Notes: generated by a model from the sequence alone, not told the origin. DNA of 64,000 nucleotides from Bifidobacteriaceae bacterium (GCA_022650895.1 JALCQC010000003.1:62001-126000); one strand, 5' to 3'; positions 25,844 through 34,286 are shown, counted from the first letter of the stretch. Made by a program: numbers and translations.

Positions 25844-26611
25844 CTACTTTGCCGCCTTTGTCACTTTTGTCACCGGAGATAGTTTTCTACTATAAAGAAT
25901 CGCTGCAATACCAGGGATCACGAGCAACACCAGCGTACTCACTGTTACCACTGGCGTGATCTGCAGCAGGATTGAGAGCAAAAGGATCGCAAGACCACAG
26001 CAAAACGCCAATATCCCCGTGAATCTGCGCAGCCGACGTTGATCTTCGTATCCCGCGTTGAGCCAAGGGATATGGAGGTCAATCAGTTGGGTTCTCACAA
26101 ATAGCGGTATGGCACTGCCCAAGCACATCAGTATCACGCCGATGGAAGCACAGACGGCCCGAACGACAGAAGAGCCTCCGATACCTTCCGTCCCTCCCCT
26201 GGAGAGAACCGCAGCAATCCCCCATATCATCATCGCCTCAACCACTATCTGTATGAAAATCAGTATGAGCAGCTGCGGTTTCCTCCCTGTCTGTTCACCG
26301 AGGCTTGACAAATCATCACCGTCGTCTTCTGCATCACTCACATTCACACTCTCACTCGCGTTCGCAAAGAGACCGTGCCTCAACAGGAAAGAAATGAGAA
26401 CGAAAAGGCCAGTGAGGGCACATGCGGCAAGAAGCCACTCCCCTTTCCCTCCCCACCTGCTCACCCGCCCACTCCAACCAAAATGCGTGGGAACCCTATC
26501 TGGAAGAAAGAACCAGGAAATGGCGACGGCAGCAAGCGGAACATACGACAGAATGGCATTAAGCACCCACAACCCATGCGCCACACGTGACTTATTCTCA
26601 GCCATCATCAT
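25844..26611 (-). CDS. DUF1648-type integral membrane protein
   Basis: 255 residues from ATG 26611. The first helix pair surrounds the DUF1648 signature VPTHFGWSGRVSRWGGK; further helices bring the total to about six. The C-terminal part resembles the SdpI-like portion often fused to DUF1648. SdpI-type proteins give immunity or sensing against secreted killing factors, which fits the neighbouring secreted-protein locus, though that is inference. The start lies in an 18-bp tandem duplication (26603-26638), so the ribosome site GGAGAGAAGA and Met codons occur twice in frame. Confidence 0.72.
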   Translation of the reverse strand: MMMAENKSRVAHGLWVLNAILSYVPLAAVAISWFFLPDRVPTHFGWSGRVSRWGGKGEWLLAACALTGLFVLISFLLRHGLFANASESVNVSDAEDDGDDLSSLGEQTGRKPQLLILIFIQIVVEAMMIWGIAAVLSRGGTEGIGGSSVVRAVCASIGVILMCLGSAIPLFVRTQLIDLHIPWLNAGYEDQRRLRRFTGILAFCCGLAILLLSILLQITPVVTVSTLVLLVIPGIAAILYSRKLSPVTKVTKAAK

Positions 26612-26638
26612 TCTTCTCTCCATCATCATTCTTCTCTC
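26603..26638 (-). repeat. 18-bp tandem duplication carrying ribosome site and start codon
   Basis: CATCATCATTCTTCTCTC occurs twice head to tail at 26603-26620 and 26621-26638, and a partial third copy follows. On the minus strand each copy supplies GAGAGAAGAATGATGATG, giving two equivalent, in-frame initiation sites for the DUF1648 protein. Confidence 0.85.
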
Positions 26639-26828
26639 CATCGTCATTGATGCGCTCTGAGAGACGAGATGCATCAGTTCCCGAAGTAGATAGCCGCTTT
26701 CTGATTATTGTATTCTCTCCACAGGTGCCACGCATCTTACAGAGGGAGGCGAAAGTCTAGGTATTTGTGCGGAAAACCCGCAGCTCATAAGATGGAACCG
26801 CTATTCCCCACTGAAAGGCAGTGCCGCC

Positions 26829-27464
26829 TTGCTGAAGAAGAAAACTCGCATACTGAATATTGGAATCGTTGACAACGATGTGCTCGTGGCACAGGCGCTG
26901 GCGAACCTCTTCGTCAAAGTTCATGCCCCGGTCAAAGTCCTGTGGTCGAAGGCTTCCGGCATCGAGGCGCTTGCCATTGACAGTGCGGAACTGCGCCAGA
27001 CAGAGGCAGTGCTCACCGACATCGAAATGCCCCGGATGAGCGGCATCGAATTCGCTGCGCGGCTGAGAGCCCACAACCCGGAAATTGCAGTCGTCGGCAT
27101 CACTGCTTTCAATTTCCAGACCTCGCAGGACACCTTAGCGGCCGCCGGCATCACTGAAATCCTTAAGAAGGAAGCACCGACCGAAGAACTGGTGCAAGCG
27201 TTGGGAAGAGCGGTTCATGACGTGGCTCTTTCGCGATGGGTTCCCTTGCTCGACCGTTCTCAGGAGGAAGTGCAAGAGCTCTCGCCCCGAGAACTGCTCA
27301 TCATCAAACTACTTGCATCTGGGAAAACCACTTCTGCCATGGCGCATGAACTCAACATGAGCGAAACAACGATCAAGACGTACCTTGCCCGTGCCTATAA
27401 AAAGCTGGGCGTCCATAGCCGCACGGAGGCAGTTGCGGTGTGCCTGCAGAACGACCTGTTTTAG
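26829..27464 (+). CDS. NarL/LuxR-type response regulator
   Basis: 211 residues from TTG 26829, the only plausible start in this frame; no good ribosome site precedes it. The receiver domain has acidic pocket IVDND (14-17), phosphoacceptor Asp64 in LTDIEMPRMSG, and the Lys in EILKKEAP. The C-terminal LuxR helix-turn-helix is LSPRELLIIKLLASGKTTSAM followed by ETTIKTYLARAYKKLGV. It is 12 bases upstream of the histidine kinase gene and should be phosphorylated by it. A candidate binding site precedes the secreted-protein gene at 29071-29098. Confidence 0.92.
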   Translation: MLKKKTRILNIGIVDNDVLVAQALANLFVKVHAPVKVLWSKASGIEALAIDSAELRQTEAVLTDIEMPRMSGIEFAARLRAHNPEIAVVGITAFNFQTSQDTLAAAGITEILKKEAPTEELVQALGRAVHDVALSRWVPLLDRSQEEVQELSPRELLIIKLLASGKTTSAMAHELNMSETTIKTYLARAYKKLGVHSRTEAVAVCLQNDLF

Positions 27465-27476
27465 GGAGCATGCATC

Positions 27477-28706
27477 ATGAAAGCCAAAGCCTTCTTCTCC
27501 CGAATGGGAAGAAAGTATCTCGACAACAAAGCCGACTCGGTGGCCTCTGCACTTTGCCTTATCTTCCTCGTATTGGAATGGGCGACCAGTACCGACATCC
27601 CTCTCCACGCAAGCATTGCCGGAGCCCTTTACGGATTCTTGCTCGTGATATTACCCTTGGAACCACGCAAGGTGAGCATTGCCATAGCGCTCTTGAGCGT
27701 ATGTACCTGGGTCATTCCTCTTGATTTCACGCGACCGTCAAATTATTGGGGTACTTGGTACGCATTGATAGTTCTTACTCGAAACGATGATTTCAAAGCG
27801 CACAGCATCACTGCATATGTTCTTGCATTGGCCAACATAATTGGTGTATACGTCGGAATTTCAGATTCTGTTCGTACACGGCGAAGCATAGTCGTACTCT
27901 GCCTTACCTATGTAGTCGCAGTCGGAATAGGTGAGCTGCTCAAGTTCCGCAAGCGGGCCGACGCTCTTCAAGAGAAGGCAGCCCTGGCCAACACCGAAGC
28001 GGCCTATCAAAAGGAAAGAACCGAGGTGCTACATAAGCTGCACGATTCAGTCGCTGCAACACTGACGTATTCAATTCTTCTGTGCCGGCAGATAGACAGG
28101 AAACACCTACCAAAAACTGAAGCCCAGCAACTGCAGCAAGTCGAAGCCTCGATCACCGCCGCATTAAACGATATGAGAGAGGGGGTCATCGAACCGACAA
28201 AGGCTGCACTCGGCTTCAAGGACCCGAAAAATGAGACGCTTATTCAACCTCAGAGTAAGAAAAGCAGCCCCTCAGCTGCCCAGACAGACGAGCTGGCGGA
28301 GGAACTGAATAAAGCACGCCAAAACCTGAAGAACCTTGGATTCAGCGGTAGTCCCACGCTCAATGGATCGGAAAACCTCCTGACACAGGAAATGAAAACC
28401 GCCGTTTTGGGTATCGTCAAAGAACTGTCGGCCAATATCCTGAAGCATGGAAAACCCGGAGTCTATTATCTTTCCGTCATCGTCCACGATGACGGCACCG
28501 TGACAATACTGTCATCGAATGGCATTGCAGCTCACGAAGACAGCACAGTGAACTCAAACAGTGGATTACTGCTGATGAGACGAAAAATTAGTGAACTAGA
28601 CGGTACTTTTGGCGTCAATAACTCCGATGGCGAATGGACGGTGTCCATCAAACTTCCACCTATAACTTCACACAGTCAAAAGACCATCACACAGCCACCA
28701 CAGTAA
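27477..28706 (+). CDS. Membrane sensor histidine kinase (HisKA_3-like)
   Basis: 409 residues from ATG 27477 with GGAG upstream. About five to six N-terminal transmembrane helices (residues 22-155) form the sensor with almost no extracellular domain, as in peptide-sensing and intramembrane kinases. The dimerisation box KLHDSVAATLTYSILL carries phospho-acceptor His189. The ATPase domain is short and divergent: ELSANILKHG is the N-box-like segment, and NSGLLLMRRKISELDGTF stands for the G-box region. Phosphotransfer partner is the upstream regulator. The 3' end overlaps, tail to tail, a putative peptide gene on the other strand. Confidence 0.87.
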   Translation: MKAKAFFSRMGRKYLDNKADSVASALCLIFLVLEWATSTDIPLHASIAGALYGFLLVILPLEPRKVSIAIALLSVCTWVIPLDFTRPSNYWGTWYALIVLTRNDDFKAHSITAYVLALANIIGVYVGISDSVRTRRSIVVLCLTYVVAVGIGELLKFRKRADALQEKAALANTEAAYQKERTEVLHKLHDSVAATLTYSILLCRQIDRKHLPKTEAQQLQQVEASITAALNDMREGVIEPTKAALGFKDPKNETLIQPQSKKSSPSAAQTDELAEELNKARQNLKNLGFSGSPTLNGSENLLTQEMKTAVLGIVKELSANILKHGKPGVYYLSVIVHDDGTVTILSSNGIAAHEDSTVNSNSGLLLMRRKISELDGTFGVNNSDGEWTVSIKLPPITSHSQKTITQPPQ

Positions 28707-28856
28707 TCCACAATCTCTATGCATTAATGAAACCTCGCGGGAATTCTCCGTTGAATTGTCAGCTACTGTCCAAATGTTGTTTTCAGAGGTACCCAACGTA
28801 GTGGAAATACCGCCATTCAACACAATAAGCGCAAGCACCAAACCAAAAATACGCAT
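28668..28856 (-). CDS. Putative small secreted peptide (62 aa)
   Basis: ATG 28856 is preceded at 7 bases by the strong ribosome site GGGAGG. The first 22 residues (MRIFGLVLALIVLNGGISTT) look like a signal peptide. The remainder is short, with two cysteines (RDCGLLWWLC) and a hydrophobic end. The last 39 bases overlap the kinase gene on the opposite strand. I know no family. A cognate signal for the multi-helix kinase or a small bacteriocin-like peptide are possibilities; chance coding cannot be excluded. Confidence 0.4.
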   Translation of the reverse strand: MRIFGLVLALIVLNGGISTTLGTSENNIWTVADNSTENSREVSLMHRDCGLLWWLCDGLLTV

Positions 28857-29164
28857 AATCTCCCTCCCTTGGAAGAAACAGCGAGCCCGTAACTTCTGAC
28901 CTTATCTATCAGAATATCTAAAAACCATGATGATTTGTCAAACAACGCTTTTCCCAAAAATCTGTCCTTTCGTATGACAAATTGCAGTGGAAATGCACAT
29001 ACCTTCGTAGTTGAATTTTAAGTGCATACACATAGCTGCTACGCAGGCCTCGTAGCGGAATGACTAAAGCATTTCGCACAGAAGTGGAGTCGCGAAATCT
29101 GAAGTCACAGGTGTTTGCAAAATCCGGATGAGTAAGACAGAATTCACAAGAAAGACGATGTGTT
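28857..29164. promoter_or_regulatory. Promoter region of the secreted-protein gene
   Basis: About 308 bases between the small peptide gene and the secreted protein. It holds two short inverted repeats, GCTACG/CGTAGC (29038-29056) and ATTTCGC/GCGAAAT (29071-29098). No gene is supported here. Confidence 0.45.
29071..29098. promoter_or_regulatory. Candidate response-regulator binding site
   Basis: ATTTCGC (29071-29077) and GCGAAAT (29092-29098) form a 7-bp inverted repeat with 14 bases between the arms, 67 bases before the secreted-protein start. Centre-to-centre arm distance is 21 bp, two helical turns. Confidence 0.4.
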
Positions 29165-29743
29165 ATGAAAAATTCAATTCGTTCTATGTCTTCGAACTCC
29201 ATTATAAAGATGTTCCTCGCAGCACTTGCCACTTTGGCGATGATGATGGGATTCCTTGTTTCTCCCGCCACTGCCAACGCCGCAACGATTGATGAGCCCG
29301 CAATTGGAAGTACTGCGTACACCGAGCAGGTCCGTGAAGTCACCAAGAATCTCTTCACTAAGGTTCTGGCAGAAGATTCCCATGGCGTTACTTTCGTGGA
29401 CGAAGATGCCCATCAAAAGTATGCTTCTGAGATTCCCAGCTACCAGCTCACTGATCTGGCCGCTTATATCAACGAATCGAGAGGCCTGCCCACCTATAAG
29501 AATTGGGGAGCCTATGCCGTTTGCGTGCTAGAAGGTGCAACCGGGTATGGAGATGTCAAAGACCTGATTACAAACGCATCACAGATCGGGCAGTGGATCG
29601 CAGCGAAGAACTGGGGAAAGCTATCTGAATTACTTGCGAAGAAACTACTCCCTCGTCTTGCGAAACTTACAGGAACAAAGCTCAACGTGGCTGCGGTGAT
29701 CGGAAGTATCGCTTGGTCAGCAGTAACGTGCTGGGGCAAGTAA
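29165..29743 (+). CDS. Secreted protein of unknown family, bacteriocin-like
   Basis: 192 residues. A long signal sequence (about 1-40, hydrophobic core FLAALATLAMMMGFLV, cleavage near ATANA-A) is followed by an acidic region (TIDEPAIGS). A C-terminal part rich in Lys/Leu/Ala follows (KNWGKLSELLAKKLLPRLAKL), with a hydrophobic helix VAAVIGSIAWSAV ending in TCWGK. Only two Cys remain after cleavage, in YAVCVL and TCWGK, so one disulfide is possible. The cationic amphipathic plus hydrophobic ending is what pore-forming bacteriocins show, but I recognise no named family. It lies between a two-component system and a small four-helix membrane protein. Confidence 0.7.
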   Translation: MKNSIRSMSSNSIIKMFLAALATLAMMMGFLVSPATANAATIDEPAIGSTAYTEQVREVTKNLFTKVLAEDSHGVTFVDEDAHQKYASEIPSYQLTDLAAYINESRGLPTYKNWGAYAVCVLEGATGYGDVKDLITNASQIGQWIAAKNWGKLSELLAKKLLPRLAKLTGTKLNVAAVIGSIAWSAVTCWGK

Positions 29744-29764
29744 CAGCCAAGTAATCAAACAATC

Positions 29765-29804
29765 AAGTGCTTGGGACTCCCATCCAAGGAAGTCCCAAGC
29801 ACTT
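29765..29804 (+). other. 14-bp hairpin between secreted-protein and membrane-protein genes
   Basis: AAGTGCTTGGGACT (29765-29778) pairs perfectly with 29791-29804 around a 12-base loop. There is no U tract; the next gene starts 19 bases later. Such hairpins between an effector and its immunity gene usually lower downstream expression or stabilise the first message. Confidence 0.65.
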
Positions 29805-29823
29805 CACCGAGAAAGAGGAAATC

Positions 29824-30348
29824 ATGTATAGCCACGAAGAACTGGCCTATCGCCGCAAGAAAATTTTCGAACTCGACAATGGGTCACTGTGGGATAGCTG
29901 CTGGTCGGCCGCAGTTATAGCTACGATCCCCTTCGGACTGGCCTCCGCTGGCTTCGCAGGTTGGCAGTATGGCTCCTTCTGGGCCTTTTTGGAATGGCTA
30001 GTAGTAGTCGCTGTCGGGGCCGGGGCCATCCATACACTGGAACGACTCTATGTGCTGTACTCACGCAAGGATCTGCGGCTCTATAGAGGACTTCCCATCT
30101 TCAATACCCTTCCTGCATGGCTACTCGGCTTGCCAGTTGTCCTCACCGGAAACATGTACCTTCTCAACCGGATATACGGATTGCATGACCTTGCTGGCCC
30201 CATGACCCTCGTCGGAATCGGACTCTTCATTCTCTCCATTCCCTTCGATCTCTTTATCCTCGAGAAAATCCGGCTAAAGAAATATCTCGAGAAGGAACGT
30301 GCGAACCAGCAAAAACCAAAAGCGAGCGGCACTGTTACAACCGAATAA
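29824..30348 (+). CDS. Small four-helix membrane protein, immunity-like
   Basis: 174 residues from ATG 29824 after GAGGAAATC. Four predicted transmembrane helices (about 24-44, 47-68, 93-113, 123-145) with short loops and a Lys/Glu-rich cytoplasmic tail. It follows the secreted-protein gene by 80 bases containing a hairpin and nothing else, so the two are probably cotranscribed. Size and topology match many bacteriocin immunity proteins, but no sequence family was recognised. Confidence 0.7.
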   Translation: MYSHEELAYRRKKIFELDNGSLWDSCWSAAVIATIPFGLASAGFAGWQYGSFWAFLEWLVVVAVGAGAIHTLERLYVLYSRKDLRLYRGLPIFNTLPAWLLGLPVVLTGNMYLLNRIYGLHDLAGPMTLVGIGLFILSIPFDLFILEKIRLKKYLEKERANQQKPKASGTVTTE

Positions 30349-30370
30349 TTCAATAATTTCTAACAACTTT

Positions 30371-30406
30371 AGTGATGGGGACGGCACAGAAGCCGTCCCC
30401 ATCACT
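30371..30406. terminator. Bidirectional hairpin between convergent genes
   Basis: A perfect 15-bp stem (30371-30385 with 30392-30406, AGTGATGGGGACGGC) with a 6-base loop. It overlaps the stop codon of the reductase gene and lies between convergent transcripts. U tracts are poor on both strands. Confidence 0.6.
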
Positions 30407-31379
30407 CGGGTATCACCACAACCTTCCCCCAGCCCTGCTCACTTTCCAGAAAGCGATGCGCTTCTTGTATTTCCGAAAGTGCGAATACCTTGACAGGTTT
30501 CACCTCAATCTGTTTACGCTCAATAACGTCAAACATTTCTTGAATCTGTGATTCTGTGACATCGCCCGAATAAAAGCTGGTGAGGTAACGGCCATTGGGG
30601 ATTGCCGTGATGGGGTCGAAATTATTCAGCGTCCAAACTCCACCCAGCTGGCCCGTTGAACTGACAATCCCGTTTCTCGCTAAATGGTGCAACGAGTCAC
30701 GTATTGCTGCAGGCCCCACTATGTCGAGTATGCGGTCAACATCAGGCATGTCGGCGGGTAAGACCTCGGCCTTGGGGCACACAAGAATCTCATCGAAACC
30801 CACGCCACGCAGCCGCTGCACCTTTTGCGGAGACCGTGTGGTGCCGATGAGATATGCATTCGGCGCGAGAGCACGTATGAGCTTTGCCACCGCAACACCC
30901 ACAGACCCCGCAGCCGAACGAATCAAAACTCGCTGCGAGCGCTCCTCGGGATCAATCCGCAGCCCCTTGACTGCGCCGTAGGCAGTGTAAAAAGTCTCAG
31001 GAATGGCCGCCAGATTCTCCCAGGACAACGTGCTTTCGACGCAATAAATTTGTTCGTCTGGAATCAAAACATACTGAGCATAACTTCCATCAAAGGCTCG
31101 ACCCATCTCTCCCATGATGGACAGCACCTTCTGCCCGGCATGAAAGGCACGCGACGGAGAATCCACTATCTCGCCAACAGCTTCAATTCCTAAGATCCTC
31201 GGAAATACGACCGACGGTGACTTGCCCTCACGCGTGAAAATCTCGGAATGGTTGATTCCAAAACCCCTCACCCTCACAAGACTCCAACCCTGCCGGGGCT
31301 GTGGAAGTGGAACATCCGTGTATTCCAAAACTTCCGGGCCCCCAGCTTTCCGCACTACGGCAGCCTTCATGGTGTCCAT
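30402..31379 (-). CDS. Zinc-independent alcohol dehydrogenase / quinone reductase-like
   Basis: 325 residues of the medium-chain dehydrogenase superfamily. The N-terminal GroES-like fold reads MKAAVVRKAGGPEVLEYTDV with GFGINHSEIFTREG; the zinc cysteines are absent. The Rossmann part has RVLIRSAAGSVGVAVAKLI, as in NADPH:quinone reductases. It probably reduces quinones or enones with NADPH. ATG 31379 and ATG 31370 (MKAAVV) are both possible starts. Upstream lies an array of three 16-bp repeats. Confidence 0.88.
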   Translation of the reverse strand: MDTMKAAVVRKAGGPEVLEYTDVPLPQPRQGWSLVRVRGFGINHSEIFTREGKSPSVVFPRILGIEAVGEIVDSPSRAFHAGQKVLSIMGEMGRAFDGSYAQYVLIPDEQIYCVESTLSWENLAAIPETFYTAYGAVKGLRIDPEERSQRVLIRSAAGSVGVAVAKLIRALAPNAYLIGTTRSPQKVQRLRGVGFDEILVCPKAEVLPADMPDVDRILDIVGPAAIRDSLHHLARNGIVSSTGQLGGVWTLNNFDPITAIPNGRYLTSFYSGDVTESQIQEMFDVIERKQIEVKPVKVFALSEIQEAHRFLESEQGWGKVVVIPE

Positions 31380-31414
31380 TGCTTCTTGCTCCTTGCTTTC
31401 CCATTTCCTAGTTT

Positions 31415-31462
31415 CTTGAATTCCTGATTACTTGAATTCCTCACCTCTTGAGTTCCTGATCA
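31415..31462 (-). repeat. Three 16-bp tandem repeats upstream of the reductase gene
   Basis: CTTGAATTCCTGATTA, CTTGAATTCCTCACCT and CTTGAGTTCCTGATCA follow each other exactly at 31415, 31431 and 31447. They lie 36-83 bases upstream of the start and read as repeated CAGGAATTCAAG on the coding strand. Confidence 0.8.
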
Positions 31463-31542
31463 GTTAGCACTTTCCACTTCGAATCTGGTTTTTGTGCACG
31501 CTGTGAGGCGACAATACTAGGCCCCTCACAGCAACATGTCAC

Positions 31543-33075
31543 TCACAGTAGATTCTGCTTCTGCAAGTAATCCTTGGCAACTACTGCAGAACCCTCGTGA
31601 CGAACGGTGACGCGATAGTTCATCGACTGCATCTCATCGTCGTTAATCTTGCCCGCTAATTTGTTGAGTGCGGAGACGATTCGCGGGTGCTTTGCCGCAA
31701 AATCTGACGTCATCAACGGTGCTCCCTGGTAAGGCGGAAAGAAGGAGTCGGAATCTGCTAGCAATGTAAGGTCGTACTGCTTGATTTGTGGGTCGGTGGT
31801 ATAGGCATCACTGACATCAATTCTCCCATTTGCCATCGCCTTGTACCGCAGCGCCGGTTCCATCGTCTTGACATCTGAGAACGCGAGGCCATACTTCTTC
31901 ACAAGACCTGGGTAGCCATCGGACTGTTGATAAAAATCAGGATCGAAGCCTGCGGAAAGCTGCCCTGAAACCACTGTCAAATCCCCAATATTCTTGAGAC
32001 CGTACTTTTGTGCGTCGGCCTTACGCACCGCTATCGCATACGTATTCTCGTACTTCATGGGAGAGAGGTACTCCATGCCAAATTCCTGTTTGAGAGCCTT
32101 CTTTGCCTGTGCGTAGGCCACCTTTGGGTCATGGTTCACCGTCCCTCCCGTTTTCACCAATGACTGCAAAACCGTGCCAGTGAATTCGGGGTAGATGTCG
32201 ATCTTGGCACTTTTCAGGGCCGAGAAGAGAAAACTGGTGCCACCGAAATTCGGACTGAGCTGGACGGACACTGTGGGATCGCTCGCCTCGATAAGGTCCT
32301 TATACATGTTGATGAGGATCTCGGGTTCGCCACCCATCTTGCCCGCAATGACGACGGTTTCCTTCTTTTCGCTTGCCACACCTGAGATAACCCGGTTTCC
32401 CAAGCTTGTTCCACCCACAATGAGCGCAAACACAACCATTCCAATTCCCAATTTTTTTAACGGCAGTTTGGAAGCGCGGCGAATGAGACCGCTCGCTGCG
32501 AGCGCTAACGCCGCAGAGAGAACGGCTCCGACGACCAGCGCAGCATTGTTGTTTGTCTGGATTCCAAGCAGAATATAGGTTCCAAGACCTCCGCCCCCAA
32601 TGAGTGCGGCAAGAGTAGCGGTGCCAATGATCATCACGACGGCGATGCGCACGCCCGACATGATCATCGGCAGAGCCATCGGCATCTGGATTCTGAACAG
32701 TTTAAGTCGGCGCGGCAAACCCAATGCCTCGGCCGCCTCCATGAGAACGGGATCAAGAGTGGTCAGGCCTGTGTACGCATTTTGGAATACCGGCATAATG
32801 GCATAAAGAACCAGCGCGATGACAGCGGGAACCGTGCCGATGCCGACGAAAGGAATGAGGATTCCCAAAATGGCGAGACTCGGAATCGTTTGAATCATGC
32901 TGGCAACCTGGAGCACAATCTCACCCGCACGACGATGATTCATCATCACTACGGCGAGCGGAATCGCGATGATGAGCGTCACGAAAATCGCAAGCGCCGA
33001 AATCTCAAGATGATTCCACAGCGCTACGAGGATGCCTTGCCAATTCTGCGCTATGTAACTTCCTAGCTCGCTCAT
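31543..33075 (-). CDS. Osmoprotectant ABC permease fused to its binding protein
   Basis: 510 residues. The first 215 form a five- to six-helix permease of the OpuC/ProW type (LVALWNHLEISALAIFVTLI; EAAEALGLPRRLKLFRIQMP; GGGGLGTYILLGI). After a further helix (LGIGMVVFALIVGG) the rest is an OpuCC/GbuC-type substrate-binding domain (KMGGEPEILINMYKDLIEA; YPEFTGTVLQSL). Permease-receptor fusions are known for BusB and several lactic-acid and actinobacterial glycine-betaine or choline importers. Its start overlaps the ATPase gene by 4 bases. Confidence 0.92.
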   Translation of the reverse strand: MSELGSYIAQNWQGILVALWNHLEISALAIFVTLIIAIPLAVVMMNHRRAGEIVLQVASMIQTIPSLAILGILIPFVGIGTVPAVIALVLYAIMPVFQNAYTGLTTLDPVLMEAAEALGLPRRLKLFRIQMPMALPMIMSGVRIAVVMIIGTATLAALIGGGGLGTYILLGIQTNNNAALVVGAVLSAALALAASGLIRRASKLPLKKLGIGMVVFALIVGGTSLGNRVISGVASEKKETVVIAGKMGGEPEILINMYKDLIEASDPTVSVQLSPNFGGTSFLFSALKSAKIDIYPEFTGTVLQSLVKTGGTVNHDPKVAYAQAKKALKQEFGMEYLSPMKYENTYAIAVRKADAQKYGLKNIGDLTVVSGQLSAGFDPDFYQQSDGYPGLVKKYGLAFSDVKTMEPALRYKAMANGRIDVSDAYTTDPQIKQYDLTLLADSDSFFPPYQGAPLMTSDFAAKHPRIVSALNKLAGKINDDEMQSMNYRVTVRHEGSAVVAKDYLQKQNLL

Positions 33076-34103
33076 CGTGCGCCTTCCTGTTCGTCATTCG
33101 CAGCACCCCGATCAATATCGACATCGGCCCGAGAAGCGAGATATGCCATGAGATCGCCTTGGGTGAGCAGCGTGCCTCCGACCCGAATAGCCGCTTCAGG
33201 CACGCTCTGCCGGCTCTGTTCTTTGAGCGCAGCAGCCAAGTCGAAGACGGAATCATATCCCTTCAGTTCACAACCTTTGGATTCTCTGGATTCCTCGCCA
33301 CCACCATCGTTCACATGAAGCAGACCACCCACCGGGTGCCCAAAGCCTGCGGAAATCATCGTCGCCAAAGTCAGTGACTCGGAATTCTCCTCTTCGAAAA
33401 GTCCGCGCACCACATCATTGGCGGGGGAACTTACCACCTCCTGCGGCTCGGCACACTGCTGAAGGATTCCCTCGCTCATGACAGCTACGCGATCCGCCAT
33501 TCTGATGGCCTCCCGCATGTCATGCGTTACGAAGACCACCGTCACGCCAATCTCTCGATGCAGCCTCAGAACGAGATCCTGCAATTGTCTCCGTGAGGTG
33601 GGGTCGAGGGCGCTGAAGGGTTCATCCATCAAAATCAGCTTTGGTTTGGCCGCCAAGGCGCGCACGATGCCGACCCGCTGCGCCTGTCCACCCGAAAGCT
33701 CCGATGGCATGCGCTGCGCGAAAATATCTGGCTGCAATCCCACTTTCTTGAGCAGATCGCGTACACGTGCTTTTTGCTCGTCACGGCCCCAACCGAGTAC
33801 CTCTAATTCAATGGCAGCGTTCTGTTCCACGGTCATATTGGGGAAGAGCGCACCAGATTGAAGCACGTAACCGATATGCTGGCGCAACCGTTGCACGTTT
33901 TGTTTGGCAACATCGACGCCATCAATCAACACCCTGCCCTGCGTGGGGTCATTGAGACGATTGATCATTCGCAGCAGTGTAGTTTTGCCGCTGCCGGATC
34001 TGCCGACCAAAACGAAGAGCTCACCGTCGTTAATGCGAAGGTTAAGATCTTTGAGCGCAACGGTGGCACCGTATTTTTGCGTTACGTGCTCGAACTCGAT
34101 CAC
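33072..34103 (-). CDS. Osmoprotectant ABC transporter ATPase (OpuCA/ProV-like)
   Basis: 343 residues. Walker A GRSGSGKTT, signature LSGGQAQRV, Walker B LILMDEPFSALD and switch His in VTHDMREA are all present. The region after about residue 240 is shorter and more variable than the paired CBS domains of OpuCA; only a final LLTQGDLMAYLASRA resembles one CBS segment. It energises the fused permease-receptor next in the operon. Divergent from the Rrf2-like regulator. Confidence 0.92.
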   Translation of the reverse strand: MIEFEHVTQKYGATVALKDLNLRINDGELFVLVGRSGSGKTTLLRMINRLNDPTQGRVLIDGVDVAKQNVQRLRQHIGYVLQSGALFPNMTVEQNAAIELEVLGWGRDEQKARVRDLLKKVGLQPDIFAQRMPSELSGGQAQRVGIVRALAAKPKLILMDEPFSALDPTSRRQLQDLVLRLHREIGVTVVFVTHDMREAIRMADRVAVMSEGILQQCAEPQEVVSSPANDVVRGLFEEENSESLTLATMISAGFGHPVGGLLHVNDGGGEESRESKGCELKGYDSVFDLAAALKEQSRQSVPEAAIRVGGTLLTQGDLMAYLASRADVDIDRGAANDEQEGAR

Positions 34104-34286
34104 TCGTTTCCTCTCTCAAAATTCGAAAGCTCCCCGCTCTTCCAAACTCATAGATGATTTCGTTTTTACCTGGGAACCCATCAATACAGAATTCTGCTTC
34201 TTTTGTCATTACAGAGAATATGAGATACATTGAGTAAACACAACTCATTTTTACTATATTGCAACCGACATAGTTACGGAGATGGA

